Notes: a model not told the origin generated them from the letters alone. Counted from the stretch's first letter, positions 1 to 9,453 are shown. The stretch: DNA of 64,000 nt from Pantoea sp. 18069 (GCF_902706035.1 NZ_CACSJA010000016.1:1-64000); one strand, 5' to 3'. A program made the numbers and translations.

Positions 1-1
1 C

Positions 2-589
2 CCCATCCCCAGCCCCGCCGCAGCCCTGCCGGCCACGCCCACGGGCGGGCTGTTCCATGCCGCGCGCTACCGACCGATGTTCGAGGACCAGCGCGCGCGC
101 CTGGTCGGCGACATGGTGACGGTGATGATCGTCGAACGCGTCACGGCCTCGCAACGCTCCACGTCCAGCATCGATCGCGAAAACGAAATGAACGCCGGCC
201 TGACCAACCTGCCGATCTTCAAGGCCGCGAACGCCGCCAACCTCATCGGCCGCTCGAAGATCGGCGTCGGCAGCGACAATGCATTCTCGGGCAAGGGCGA
301 GACCGCCAACAGCAACAACTTCACCGGATCCATCACCACCACCGTGGTCGACGTGCTGCCCAACGGCCACCTCGTGGTCACGGGCGAAAAGCAGATCGGC
401 GTGAACCACAACGTCGACGTGCTGCGCTTCTCGGGCAGCGTCGACCCGCGCAACCTGCAGCCCGGCAGCCTGGTCAGCTCGACCCAGGTGGCGAACGTGC
501 GCGTGGAGTCGCGCGGACGCGGCCAGCAGGCCGAAGCCCAGTCAATTGGCTGGTTGTCACGCTTCTTTTTGAACGTTATGCCGTTCTGA
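2..589 (+). CDS. flgH: Flagellar L-ring protein FlgH (5' end outside window)
   Basis: FlgH is an outer-membrane lipoprotein that forms the L ring around the flagellar rod. The reading frame is open from base 2 and enters the window without a start, so the signal peptide and lipobox are missing here. Visible family features are the FEDQRARLVGDMVTVMIVE strand near the start, a Ser/Asn-rich middle, and the typical end GWLSRFFLNVMPF followed by a stop at 587-589. The residues before the internal Met at 77 (GGLFHAARYRPM) also match FlgH, so that Met is not the start. flgI follows after 21 bases, which is the usual flgHI order. Identification is confident; only the N-terminus is unknown. Confidence 0.95.
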   Translation, partial: PIPSPAAALPATPTGGLFHAARYRPMFEDQRARLVGDMVTVMIVERVTASQRSTSSIDRENEMNAGLTNLPIFKAANAANLIGRSKIGVGSDNAFSGKGETANSNNFTGSITTTVVDVLPNGHLVVTGEKQIGVNHNVDVLRFSGSVDPRNLQPGSLVSSTQVANVRVESRGRGQQAEAQSIGWLSRFFLNVMPF

Positions 590-610
590 TTTTCCCGAGA
601 ATGGACAGCT

Positions 611-1756
611 ATGAAAGCACTGTCCACGCTCCTCAAATTGCGCCCTGCCCACCTTGCGTTCTGGGCGATCGCCGCAGGCGGGGCCGTGCTGGCCCTGCCA
701 GCCCATGCCCTGCGCATCAAGGAAGTTGCCGCCGTCCAGGGCGTGCGCAGCAACCAGCTCACGGGCTACGGCCTGATCGTCGGGCTCGACGGCACGGGCG
801 ACCAGACCACGCAGATGCCCTACACCAAGCAGGCACTCGCGAACTACCTGCAGCAGATGGGCATCGCCCTGCCCGCCACCGGCAACGCGACCCAGCTGCA
901 ACTCAAGAACGTTGCCGCGGTGATCATCACCGCCGAGCTGCCGGCCTTTGCCCAGCCCGGCCAGATGATAGACGTCAACGTCTCCTCGATGGGCAATGCC
1001 AAGTCGCTCAAGGGCGGCACGCTGGTGGCCACGCCGCTGCGCGGCGCCGACGGTGAAATCTATGCGCTGGCCCAGGGCAATATGGTCGTCGGCGGCGCGG
1101 GCGCGTCGCAGGGCGGCTCCAGGGTCCAGATCAATCACCTGAGCGCCGGGCGCATTCCCCAGGGCGCGCAGGTCGAGCGCGCCGTGCCGACGCCGCTGCA
1201 CGAAGGCGACACCATCCAGCTGAGCCTCAACGCCACCGATTTCCAGACCGCCGACAAGGTGGTGCAGGCGATCAACAAGAACCTGGGCATGGGCACGGCG
1301 ACGGCGCTCGACGGCCGCACCGTCCAGGTCAACGCGCCAAGCAACCCGGGCGCGCGCGTGCGCTTCATCGCCCAGCTCGAAGAGCTGCCCATCGTCGCCT
1401 CGACGCCCGCCGCCAAGGTGGTGATCAACGCGCGCACCGGCTCCATCGTGCTCAACCAGGCGGTGACACTGGGCAATTGCGCGATCGCCCACGGCAACCT
1501 GTCGATCACCATCAGCTCCACACCGATCATCAGCCAGCCCAACCCGCTGTCCCAGGGCCAGACCGTGGTTGCCGAAAAAGCCAGCATCCAGATCCGGCAG
1601 GAGCCGGGCAACGTGATCCAGGTGCCGGCCTCGCCACAGCTCACCGACGTGGTGCGCGCCCTCAACACCCTCGGCGCCACGCCCCAGGACCTGCTGGCCA
1701 TCCTGCAGGCCATCAAGGCCGCGGGCGCCCTCAACGCCGAACTGGAGGTGATATGA
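611..1756 (+). CDS. flgI: Flagellar P-ring protein FlgI
   Basis: FlgI builds the periplasmic P ring, the bushing of the flagellar rod in the peptidoglycan layer. The 381-residue product has a Sec signal peptide of about 33 residues ending in AHA, and the mature protein begins LRIKEVAAVQGVRSNQLTGY, the conserved FlgI start. Further family blocks are GLIVGLDGTGDQT and the C-terminal DLLAILQAIKAAGALNAELEVI-type end. Length is normal for the family. The stop codon overlaps the flgJ start in an ATGA arrangement, so translation of the two is probably coupled. It sits in the order flgH-I-J-K-L found in many betaproteobacteria. Confidence 0.97.
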   Translation: MKALSTLLKLRPAHLAFWAIAAGGAVLALPAHALRIKEVAAVQGVRSNQLTGYGLIVGLDGTGDQTTQMPYTKQALANYLQQMGIALPATGNATQLQLKNVAAVIITAELPAFAQPGQMIDVNVSSMGNAKSLKGGTLVATPLRGADGEIYALAQGNMVVGGAGASQGGSRVQINHLSAGRIPQGAQVERAVPTPLHEGDTIQLSLNATDFQTADKVVQAINKNLGMGTATALDGRTVQVNAPSNPGARVRFIAQLEELPIVASTPAAKVVINARTGSIVLNQAVTLGNCAIAHGNLSITISSTPIISQPNPLSQGQTVVAEKASIQIRQEPGNVIQVPASPQLTDVVRALNTLGATPQDLLAILQAIKAAGALNAELEVI

Positions 1757-2706
1757 GCATGTCGCTCAATTCCACCGTGGCCATGGGCACCTCGAACGCG
1801 CTCGCGATCGACGCGCGTTCGCTCAATGCGCTCAAGTACGAAGCCGGGCAGAACAACCCCGAGGCCGTGCGCGAGACCGCCAAGCAGCTCGAGTCGCTGT
1901 TCATGCGCGAAATGATCAAGAGCATGCGCGAGGCGACGATGAAGTCCGGCCTGCTCGAGGGCGCCCAGGGCAATCTCGGCGCCGACATGCTCGACCAGCA
2001 GCTGTCGGTGACGATGTCGGGCCAGCCCGGCGGCCTGGCCGACGCGATCGCGCGCCAGCTGGCCAAGGCCATGGGCGGCGCTGCCGAGGACGACGGCGAT
2101 GACGCGCTGCCCTCGACGCTGAGCCTCGCGGGCCGCCAGGGCGGGTTTGCGCGCTACGGCGGTTTCGTGCCGGGCAAGGGCGTTGCCGCGACCAGTGGCG
2201 TCAACACCTACGCCGCGAATGCGCCCTCGCCCCAGGGCCTCAACGATTTCGTGCGCTCGCACGCCGGCGCCGCCGAGCGCGTGGCGCAGGCCAGCGGCAT
2301 TCCCGCGGCCTACATGCTGGGCCAGGCCGGACATGAAACCGGCTGGGGCAAGAGCGAGATCCGCAACGCCGACGGCAGCAACTCCTTCAACCTGTTCGGC
2401 ATCAAGGCCGGCAAGGGCTGGACCGGCAAGGTCGCCGAAATCACCACCACCGAATACATCGATGGCGTGCCGCGCAAGGTCGTGGCCAAGTTCCGCGCCT
2501 ATGGCTCGTTCGAGGAGTCGTTCCGCGACTACGCCCAGTTGATCAACAACAGCCCGCGCTACGAGAAAGCCCGCGCCCAGACCGGCTCGGCCCAGGCCTA
2601 TGCGAGCGAGCTGCAAAAAGCCGGCTACGCCACCGATCCGCAATACGCGAACAAGCTCAACCGCGCCATCCAGAGCACCCAGCGCGTCCAAGACAGCCAA
2701 GCATAA
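1753..2706 (+). CDS. flgJ: FlgJ: rod-cap protein with peptidoglycan hydrolase domain
   Basis: FlgJ caps the growing flagellar rod and opens the peptidoglycan for it. The N-terminal rod-binding domain spans about residues 40-105 (AKQLESLFMREMIKSMREA). A linker follows, then a C-terminal glucosaminidase-type (GH73) domain from about residue 165, with the likely catalytic Glu195 in GQAGHETGWGKSE. I chose the ATG at 1753 because it overlaps the flgI stop (ATGA) and begins at the conserved N-terminal domain; an upstream in-frame extension lies inside flgI and is not credible. At 317 residues it is the dual-domain form typical of beta- and gammaproteobacteria. flgK starts 12 bases downstream. Confidence 0.95.
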   Translation: MSMSLNSTVAMGTSNALAIDARSLNALKYEAGQNNPEAVRETAKQLESLFMREMIKSMREATMKSGLLEGAQGNLGADMLDQQLSVTMSGQPGGLADAIARQLAKAMGGAAEDDGDDALPSTLSLAGRQGGFARYGGFVPGKGVAATSGVNTYAANAPSPQGLNDFVRSHAGAAERVAQASGIPAAYMLGQAGHETGWGKSEIRNADGSNSFNLFGIKAGKGWTGKVAEITTTEYIDGVPRKVVAKFRAYGSFEESFRDYAQLINNSPRYEKARAQTGSAQAYASELQKAGYATDPQYANKLNRAIQSTQRVQDSQA

Positions 2707-2718
2707 AGAGATAACAAC

Positions 2719-4677
2719 ATGAGCCTTATGAACGTGGGTTCTGGCGCCTTGATGGCCAACCAGATCGCCCTGCAGACCATCGGCAACAACATCGCCAACG
2801 TCAAGACCGCAGGCTATTCGCGCCAGACCGTGTCGATGGGCACGAACTTCGGCCAGGACATAGGCTACGGCTACGTCGGCAATGGCGTGAGCGTGGCGTC
2901 CATCGTGCGCAATTACAGCGCGCTGCTGAGCCGCCAGTCGAATACCGCCGGATCCATCCAGGCCGCCGACCTGGCGCGCGCCTCATCGCTGTCCCAGATG
3001 CAGGAAGCGTTCGCCGGCGGCGAAAGCGGCCTGGGCGCGGCGATGAACGAAATGCTCAACGGGTTCTCCAGCGTGGTCAACGCGCCGACCGACCTGACGG
3101 CGCGCAACGTGGTGCTGACGCGCATGACCGAGCTGGCCTCGCGCTTCAAGTCGGCCTCGAGCAGCCTCGACGAGCTCGAGTACACCAACAAGCTGCAGAT
3201 CCAGAACGATGTGACGCTGGTCAACAGCCTGGCCGGCCAGGTCGCCGCGCTCAACGGCCAGATCAGCCGCTCCCAGGCCTCGGGCGTGGTGCCCAACGAC
3301 CTGCTCGACAAGCGCGACCAGCTGGTGCGCGAGATGAACCAGTATGTGCAGACCAGCCAGGTCGATGGCGCCGATGGCACGCTCAACCTGTTCGTCGGCG
3401 GCAGCCAGGCGCTGGTGCTGGGCGCGACCGCAGGGCAGCTGTCGGTCAGCGAGTCCACCCAGTATCCGGGCAGCGGCCAGCTGTCGCTGTACTTCAGCCA
3501 GCCCGGCAACGCGCCCGTGGAACTCAGCGCCAGCATGGTCGGCGGCGGTGAAGTCGCGGGCCTGATGAAATTCAACAACGAAGACCTGACCGAAGGCCGC
3601 AACCTGCTGGGCCGCATGGCCCAGGTGATCAGCACCGCGCTCAATGCCCAGCAGGCCCAGGGCCTGACGCTGTCGGGCGCGACCGGCAAGCCGCTGTTCT
3701 CGCAGGTCGAGCAGATGCCGGGCTATACAGCGATCGAAGGCGTCTCGGCGTCGGTCAGCTTTGTCGATACCCAATCCACGGCCACGCCCAGGCCGGTACT
3801 CGACGCCACGGCTTATGTGGCCTCGGACTACCAGGTCATCTTCGGCGAATCCGGCAAGGTCAATCTGGTGCGCATGTCCGACGGACTGACGCGCAGCTTC
3901 GACGATGTGGAGGCACTGGCCGCCGAAACCGTGGACGGCCTGCAGTTCAATGTATCGGGCGCGGGCGCCCTGCATGAGAGCATTCTGTTCAAGCCGTTCA
4001 GCAGCTCGGCCGCCACCATGCAGGCGCTGGTGCTGTCGCCGCAGGATCTGGCCGTGTCCAGCGCCGTCGCGGCGAGCATTTCCCCGGACAACGGCGGATC
4101 GCTGCAGCTGTCGGGCCTCAAGGTCACGGGCGCGGGCATTCCGGATGCGGCCTCTGCGGGCATAGAAATCCGCTTTGCGGTGGACCCCACGACTTCGGCC
4201 CTCACCTACACCGCGAGCAACGGCGCCACGGGCAACTATGTGGCCGGCCAGCCTATCCAGATCGACGGCTGGGAAATCACCCTGACCGGCACGCCGCATG
4301 CGGGCGACAGCGTCACGGTGGTCAACGCCAAGAGCCCTGAGATGGGCGACAACTGGAAGCGCGACGCGGGCAATGCGACAGCCTTTCTGGCGCTGCGCGA
4401 TGCCAAGCTGTTCGACGGAGGCACCACGCTCAGCGACGGCTTCTCGACGCTGATCGCCCAGGTCGGCACACGCACGCAAAGCGCCAAGCTGGCCGCCGAC
4501 CTGTCCGGCACCATCGCCAGGAACCTCGAAGCCGAACGCACGTCGGTGTCGGGCGTCAACCTCGACGAGGAAGCCGCCAAGCTGCTGCAGTACCAGCAGG
4601 CCTACCAGGCCTCGGCCAAGATGCTGCAGATCGCGCAAAGCATTTTCGACAGCATGCTCTCCACGGTCGGCCGCTGA
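2719..4677 (+). CDS. flgK: Flagellar hook-associated protein 1 FlgK
   Basis: FlgK forms the first hook-filament junction layer. The product is 652 residues. The N-terminus carries the axial-protein signature (ALMANQIALQTIGNNIANVKTAGYSRQ) shared by rod, hook and HAP proteins, and the C-terminus has the matching coiled-coil end (SGVNLDEEAAKLLQYQQAYQASAKMLQ). The middle is variable and surface exposed, which is normal for the family. It is secreted through the flagellar type III apparatus, so no signal peptide is expected or seen. It lies 12 bases after flgJ and 26 bases before flgL, in one transcription unit. Confidence 0.97.
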   Translation: MSLMNVGSGALMANQIALQTIGNNIANVKTAGYSRQTVSMGTNFGQDIGYGYVGNGVSVASIVRNYSALLSRQSNTAGSIQAADLARASSLSQMQEAFAGGESGLGAAMNEMLNGFSSVVNAPTDLTARNVVLTRMTELASRFKSASSSLDELEYTNKLQIQNDVTLVNSLAGQVAALNGQISRSQASGVVPNDLLDKRDQLVREMNQYVQTSQVDGADGTLNLFVGGSQALVLGATAGQLSVSESTQYPGSGQLSLYFSQPGNAPVELSASMVGGGEVAGLMKFNNEDLTEGRNLLGRMAQVISTALNAQQAQGLTLSGATGKPLFSQVEQMPGYTAIEGVSASVSFVDTQSTATPRPVLDATAYVASDYQVIFGESGKVNLVRMSDGLTRSFDDVEALAAETVDGLQFNVSGAGALHESILFKPFSSSAATMQALVLSPQDLAVSSAVAASISPDNGGSLQLSGLKVTGAGIPDAASAGIEIRFAVDPTTSALTYTASNGATGNYVAGQPIQIDGWEITLTGTPHAGDSVTVVNAKSPEMGDNWKRDAGNATAFLALRDAKLFDGGTTLSDGFSTLIAQVGTRTQSAKLAADLSGTIARNLEAERTSVSGVNLDEEAAKLLQYQQAYQASAKMLQIAQSIFDSMLSTVGR

Positions 4678-4703
4678 TTTCCCAGGATTCCCAGGAGTTC
4701 CCG

Positions 4704-5912
4704 ATGACCAACACCATCACCCGCCTTGGCACAGCCAACATGTATGACCGCACGGTGAGCAACCTCTCCGAGCGCCAGGCCAAGCTGGCCAACATGATGG
4801 AAAGCACCTCCGCCGGCAAGCGCGTGCTGCGCGCCAGCGACGATCCGGTCGCGGCCGCACAGGCCGAACGCGCACGCACGCGCATGGACCGCACCGCAGC
4901 CGACCAGCGCGCGCTGGACGCGCAGGTCTCCATCATCAAGGACGGCGAATCGACGCTGGGCGCGGCCAACAATGCCTTGCAGGAATTCCGCGCGCTGGTG
5001 GTGAATGCCGGCAACGGCACCTACACGCAGACCGAGCGCGATGCGCTGGTCGCCCAGATGGCGTCGCTGCGCGACCAGATCGCGGGCTACGCGAATCGCA
5101 CCGACAGCAACGGCCTGCCGCTGTTTCGCGGCCTGGGCAGCGCCGAGCAGCCGCTGCAGGGCAGCACCTTCCTCGGCCAGTCGGGCCAGACCAGCAGCGG
5201 CGCGAACGGCATCGCCAACACGCTCGACGGCGTCGCGGCCTTCATGAACGTGCCCACGGGCAATGGCGTGCTGGCCGTGAACCAGGGTGCGGGCAACACC
5301 GGCAAGGCCTGGAGCGATATCGGCCAGATCATCGACCCCACAGCCGCAGCCGACGCCGCCAGCGCGAATCCGCCGATCAGCATCACCTTCAGCGTGGACG
5401 CGGATGGCGTGACGAGCTACAGCATTGCAGGCGCCGCCGCCGTGCCCTACAAGTCGGGTGAGACGATTTCCGTCGCCGGCATGGGGCTGACCATCACCGG
5501 CACGCCGGCCGACGGCGACAGCTTCACGATTGGCGCCAGCGAGCGCAGCGATCTGTTCAGCGTGCTCGACCAGGCCATTAACGTGGTGCGCGGTGCGGGA
5601 AATTCCGATGGCACCACGGCGTCGGGCGCACTCGCCCATGGCGTGGCCAAGGCGCTCGCCGAGATCGATACCGGCATGAACCGCATGCAATCCGTGCGCG
5701 GCTTCGCCGGCGATCTGCTCAACCGCGCGGAAACCCTGACGACCCACTTCAGCGCCAGATCACTGCAACTCGAAGCCGATCGCTCCGCGGCCGAAGATGT
5801 CGATATGATCACAGCACTGTCGGAACTGAAAACCCTGCAGACCAGCTATTCCGCTGCACTGCAGTCCTATGCCCAGATCCAGAAGCTGTCCCTGTTCGAC
5901 TACATCGGCTAA
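4704..5912 (+). CDS. flgL: Flagellar hook-associated protein 3 FlgL
   Basis: FlgL is the second junction protein between hook and filament. The 402-residue product has the flagellin-like N-terminal helix (MYDRTVSNLSERQAKLANMM then SAGKRVLRASDDPVAAAQAE) and a C-terminal helical end (LSELKTLQTSYSAALQSYAQ). The central domain carries the variable part, so the protein is longer than the enterobacterial one, as is common in Burkholderiales. A good ribosome site (AGGAG) lies 6 bases before the ATG. The next gene, an HDOD protein, starts 17 bases after the stop and may be read from the same transcript. Confidence 0.96.
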   Translation: MTNTITRLGTANMYDRTVSNLSERQAKLANMMESTSAGKRVLRASDDPVAAAQAERARTRMDRTAADQRALDAQVSIIKDGESTLGAANNALQEFRALVVNAGNGTYTQTERDALVAQMASLRDQIAGYANRTDSNGLPLFRGLGSAEQPLQGSTFLGQSGQTSSGANGIANTLDGVAAFMNVPTGNGVLAVNQGAGNTGKAWSDIGQIIDPTAAADAASANPPISITFSVDADGVTSYSIAGAAAVPYKSGETISVAGMGLTITGTPADGDSFTIGASERSDLFSVLDQAINVVRGAGNSDGTTASGALAHGVAKALAEIDTGMNRMQSVRGFAGDLLNRAETLTTHFSARSLQLEADRSAAEDVDMITALSELKTLQTSYSAALQSYAQIQKLSLFDYIG

Positions 5913-5929
5913 TCCTTTAACCTTATTCC

Positions 5930-7141
5930 ATGGCCCTGTCCGCACTCAGTTCCCTGACGCTTGGTTATCGGCCGCTCTGGAATGACGAACGCACGCTCGC
6001 CGGCGTGCAGCTCTACCTCGACTGCGAGCCGGCGATCGACCCCGATGTGCCGCACTTTCTGCGCATCCTGCAGGAGATGTGGAGCCAGGCCGCGCCGCCG
6101 CTGCTGCTGTCGCCGCAGACGCACCAGTTGCTCAGCGCCTTTTTGCAGCATGCGCCCGCGGGCAGCCCCTGGGTCGAAGTGCGCGGCGACTGGATAGAAG
6201 ATTCCTCGCTCTACGCCCAGGCCCAGGCCGCGCAGGCGCGCGGGCTGAAACTGGTCTGGCGCGGGTCGCTGGGCGAGCTGCCCGACGCGCGCACCGCGCA
6301 ATGGTTTGCGAACAGCCTGCTGAGCCTCTCGCCCGACGAGACGCATGGCCTGCACCCCGAGCGCCCGGTGCTGCCCGGCGCGCTGCTCGACGGCCAGATG
6401 TACGAAGGCGTGCACAGCCGCAGCCTGCTCACGCGCTGCCTCGATGAGCACCGCGCGGCGGCCATCGCCGGCTGGCCCACCGAAGACGTGCTGCTGCAGC
6501 TGCGCGCCCGCGCGGCCCAGCCCACGCGCCAGCGCGTGCTCGAACTGATGCAGGCCATAGACGCCGAGCAGTCGCTCGAAAGCTTCGAAGCCATTCTGGG
6601 CAGCGATCCGGTGCTGGCCTACCGCTTCATGCTCTATACCAATTCGGCCGCACTGGGCCTGCGCACCGGCGTAGACTCGCTGCGCCGCGGTCTGGTGATG
6701 CTGGGCTACGGCACGCTGCAGCGCTGGCTTGCCGACCAGCTGCCGCATGCCGACACCGAAGCCGATCTGCAGCCGGTGCGCGCCGCGATGGTCATGCGCG
6801 GCCAGCTCACGGAACGCCTGGTCGAGGCCGGCATAGGCCACGAACTGCAGCGTGAAGTCTATCTGTGCGGCCTGTTCTCGCAGCTCGATGCGCTGCTGGG
6901 CGAACCGCTGGCCGGCTGCCTGCGCCGGCTGCCGCTGTCCGACCGCATCTACCAGGCCATCATCGGCAAGACCGGCCCCTACGCGGCCAGCCTGGCGCTG
7001 GCCCAGGCGCTCGAGACGCCCGACGGCAGCGCCATCCGCGCACTGTGCCAGACGCACGAGATGGAACTCGAAAGCGTCAACCGCAATCTGCTGCGCATGC
7101 TGCGCGATGCGGCCCTGGAAAACCGGATCACGCCGCGTTGA
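5930..7141 (+). CDS. HDOD-domain signalling protein (degenerate EAL + HDOD)
   Basis: The 403-residue protein looks like the YuxH-type family: an N-terminal part resembling a very degenerate EAL domain (LGYRPLWNDERTLAGVQLYL) followed by an HDOD domain from about residue 195 (VLELMQAIDAEQSLESFEAI, then RRGLVMLGYGTLQRWLADQL). Catalytic EAL residues are not visible, so c-di-GMP hydrolysis is unlikely. HDOD proteins act as signalling adaptors in motility and stress. It begins only 17 bases after flgL and probably belongs to the flagellar transcript, which suggests a role in control of flagellar function. That role is inference from position. Confidence 0.75.
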   Translation: MALSALSSLTLGYRPLWNDERTLAGVQLYLDCEPAIDPDVPHFLRILQEMWSQAAPPLLLSPQTHQLLSAFLQHAPAGSPWVEVRGDWIEDSSLYAQAQAAQARGLKLVWRGSLGELPDARTAQWFANSLLSLSPDETHGLHPERPVLPGALLDGQMYEGVHSRSLLTRCLDEHRAAAIAGWPTEDVLLQLRARAAQPTRQRVLELMQAIDAEQSLESFEAILGSDPVLAYRFMLYTNSAALGLRTGVDSLRRGLVMLGYGTLQRWLADQLPHADTEADLQPVRAAMVMRGQLTERLVEAGIGHELQREVYLCGLFSQLDALLGEPLAGCLRRLPLSDRIYQAIIGKTGPYAASLALAQALETPDGSAIRALCQTHEMELESVNRNLLRMLRDAALENRITPR

Positions 7142-7148
7142 AGGGACG

Positions 7149-7167
7149 GGGCTTCTTTGGGAAGCCC
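7149..7167 (+). terminator. Hairpin after the flagellar/HDOD unit
   Basis: GGGCTTC at 7149-7155 pairs perfectly with GAAGCCC at 7161-7167 around a 5-base loop, just 8 bases after the HDOD stop. There is no T-run, so it may be a weak terminator or an mRNA 3'-end stabiliser. The following 180 bases before lysE contain a short remnant of the intergenic repeat family (7202-7229). Confidence 0.4.
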
Positions 7168-7201
7168 GGTCACTCTGGGTCCGGTGAGGCATGGCAGCAC
7201 A

Positions 7202-7229
7202 ACCCCGTTCGCCCTGAACAAGATAAGTA
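7202..7229 (+). repeat. Remnant of intergenic repeat family
   Basis: The stretch CCCCGTTCGCCCTGAACAAG with the following ATAAG resembles the edge of the long repeat copy at 32528 onward (CCCCGTTCGTCCTGAGCAAG then GTAAGCGAG). Only this end is recognisable. It lies between two co-directional genes, unlike the full copies. Confidence 0.45.
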
Positions 7230-7346
7230 GCGCAAGTCGCCAGCACAAGAGATGCGCCCCGGCTTGCGTGAAAACACTCTAGGGCGGATGCCGCACTGCG
7301 CATACAGTGGCATCCACCGCCCACTTCCTCCCCCTGCCACGCGCCC

Positions 7347-7940
7347 ATGCCCGCCGTCGAATTCACTGCCCTGCTGGTGCTGGCCGCCGCCATGAGCTTC
7401 AGCCCCGGGCCGAACACCACGCTCGCGACCACGCTGGCCGCCAACCACGGCCTGGTGCCCAGCCTGCGCTTTGTCTGTGCCGTGCCTTTCGGCTGGTGCC
7501 TGCTGCTGCTGCTCACGGCCGCGGGCGTCGGGGCGCTGGTGCTGGCCATGCCGGTGCTGCGCTGGGCGATCAAGGCACTGGGCATAGGCTATCTGCTGTG
7601 GCTGGCGCTGCGCCTGAGCCGCGCCGGCCAGCTCGCGCAGGCGCAGGGCGGCGCCCTCGCGGTGCCGTTCTGGCAGGGCGTGGGCCTGCAGTTCGTGAAC
7701 ATCAAGGCCTGGCTGCTGATGCTGACCGTCGTCGCCGGCTGGGTCGCCGGCCATGCCGACGCCTGGCAGCGGCTGGCCGTGGTGCTGCCGGTCATGGCCT
7801 TCTTTGCGCTGAGCAGCAATCTGCTCTATGCCTGTGTCGGCGCGCTGCTGCGCGGCTGGCTGGCCCATGGCCGGCGGCTGCTGTGGTTCAACCGACTGAT
7901 GGCCTTGCTTTTAGCGCTGACCGCCGCCTGGATGATATGA
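7347..7940 (+). CDS. LysE/RhtB-family amino-acid exporter
   Basis: The 197-residue protein is an inner-membrane exporter of the LysE/RhtB type, which remove amino acids or derivatives from the cytoplasm. The family mark SFSPGPNTTLATTLAANHG lies at about residues 17-35 in the first transmembrane region, and there are about six hydrophobic segments in total. Length matches the family. No substrate can be assigned from sequence. It stands alone, with about 200 bases of non-coding DNA before it and 310 bases after it. Confidence 0.85.
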   Translation: MPAVEFTALLVLAAAMSFSPGPNTTLATTLAANHGLVPSLRFVCAVPFGWCLLLLLTAAGVGALVLAMPVLRWAIKALGIGYLLWLALRLSRAGQLAQAQGGALAVPFWQGVGLQFVNIKAWLLMLTVVAGWVAGHADAWQRLAVVLPVMAFFALSSNLLYACVGALLRGWLAHGRRLLWFNRLMALLLALTAAWMI

Positions 7941-8250
7941 GTAGCGCCCCCACGCTCGCCCACTGCGTGTGGTTCGCCTGGGGGGCAATGCCCCCCATCG
8001 CGTTTTGCAATGACGGCAGCTTCCAGAAACGAGATGCACCAATGCCATAGCCGCGCCTGTTGCCATTTTTGCGGCTTTGCACGCGATGGGCCCCGCAGGC
8101 GACAAAATGGCTGCATTGCTGGCACGCCCGCGCGGACATTTACGCCGAACCCGACGCTTCGCCCCCTCGACAGCACATGCCCCACAACGGCATGCCCCTA
8201 TCCCCATCGCATTTCCGAATGCCGATTTTAGCAAAGACAGAGAGATAGTT
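7941..8250. other. Intergenic region with a perfect GC palindrome
   Basis: No credible gene is present in these 310 bases. The main structure is a perfect 17-base inverted repeat at 7980-7996 (GGGGGGCAATGCCCCCC), 39 bases after the lysE stop, which can form a stable hairpin and may end lysE transcription although no T-run follows. The rest should contain the promoter of the downstream aminotransferase; I cannot point to a convincing one. In-frame Met codons upstream of 8251 exist but the encoded extension is not family-like. Confidence 0.5.
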
Positions 8251-9453
8251 ATGACGAATTGGACCCTGGCAGCGCGTGCGGCCAAGATGAATCCTTCTGC
8301 AATCCGCGAAATCCTCAAGCTCACCGACAGGCCCGGCATCATCAGCCTGGCCGGTGGCCTGCCTTCGCCCAAGGCGTTTCCGCTGAGTGCCTTCACCGAA
8401 GCCTGCGCGACCGTCATGGCCCGGGACGGCGCGACCGCGTTGCAGTACTCGACCAGCGAAGGCTTCGCGCCGCTGCGCCAGGCCGTGGCCGACCTGCTGC
8501 CCTGGGACGTCAACCCCGACCAGGTGCTGATCACCACGGGCTCGCAGCAGGCGCTCGATCTGATCGGCAAGGTGTTCCTCGACAAGGACAGCCGCATGCT
8601 GGTCGAGACGCCGACCTACCTCGGCGCGCTGCAGGCGTTCGCGCCGCAGGAGCCTATCGCCGTGAGCGTGGCCAGCGACGACGAAGGCATTCTGATCGAC
8701 GACTTCGTAGCCCAGGCCGGCACGGGCGCCGACAAGGCGCGCCTGGCCTATGTGCTGCCCAACTTCCAGAACCCCACGGGCCGCACCATGAGCGAAGCGC
8801 GCCGCGCCGCGCTCGTCGCCAAGGCCGCCGAACTGAACATTCCGCTGATCGAGGACAACCCCTACGGCGACCTGTGGTTCGAAGAGGAGCCGCCGCTGCC
8901 GCTGGCCGCGCGCAACCCCGAAGGCGTGATCTACATGGGCTCGTTCTCCAAGGTGCTGGCCCCCGGCCTGCGCCTGGGCTACCTGGTCGCTCCGCTGGAC
9001 ATCTACCCCAAGTTCCTGCAGGCCAAGCAGGCCGCCGACCTGCATACGCCCGGTTTCAACCAGCGCGTGGTCGCCGAAGTCATCAAGGACGGCTTCCTCG
9101 ACCGCCATGTGCCGACCATACGCACGCTCTACAAGGCCCAGCGTGACACCATGCTGGCCGCGCTCACGCGTGAAATGGCCGGCCTCGATGTGAAGTGGAC
9201 GCGCCCCGTCGGCGGCATGTTCCTCTGGGTCACGCTGCCCGAAGGCATGAACGCCCAGACGCTGCTGGCCGCGGCCGTCGAGCGCCATGTGGCCTTCGTG
9301 CCCGGCGCGCCGTTCTACGCCGAGCATGCCGATCCACGCACGCTGCGCCTGTCCTATGTGACCGCGTCGAGCGACGAGATCAACACCGCGGTTGCCGCGC
9401 TGGCCGACGCCATTCGCGCAACGCTGCCCGTCGCAGCCGTGGCCAGCGTGTAA
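8251..9453 (+). CDS. PLP-dependent aminotransferase (2-aminoadipate/MocR-like class I)
   Basis: This 400-residue fold-type I aminotransferase resembles the LysN/Aro8-like group that transaminates aromatic, branched-chain or 2-aminoadipate substrates. Visible marks are IISLAGGLPSPKAFP near residues 30-45, the NFQNPTGRTM block, IEDNPYGDLWF, and the PLP lysine Lys234 in GSFSKVLAPGLRLGYL. There is no N-terminal GntR DNA-binding domain, so it is an enzyme rather than a MocR regulator. The ATG at 8251 follows GAGAGATAGTT and begins at the conserved N-terminus. The stop overlaps the start of the PhzF-like gene by one base, so the two are translationally linked. Confidence 0.88.
   Translation: MTNWTLAARAAKMNPSAIREILKLTDRPGIISLAGGLPSPKAFPLSAFTEACATVMARDGATALQYSTSEGFAPLRQAVADLLPWDVNPDQVLITTGSQQALDLIGKVFLDKDSRMLVETPTYLGALQAFAPQEPIAVSVASDDEGILIDDFVAQAGTGADKARLAYVLPNFQNPTGRTMSEARRAALVAKAAELNIPLIEDNPYGDLWFEEEPPLPLAARNPEGVIYMGSFSKVLAPGLRLGYLVAPLDIYPKFLQAKQAADLHTPGFNQRVVAEVIKDGFLDRHVPTIRTLYKAQRDTMLAALTREMAGLDVKWTRPVGGMFLWVTLPEGMNAQTLLAAAVERHVAFVPGAPFYAEHADPRTLRLSYVTASSDEINTAVAALADAIRATLPVAAVASV

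Noticed and set aside
8077..8250. Earlier start of the aminotransferase
   Set aside because: The extension is Arg/His-rich and not like the family; GAGAGATAGTT precedes the chosen ATG.
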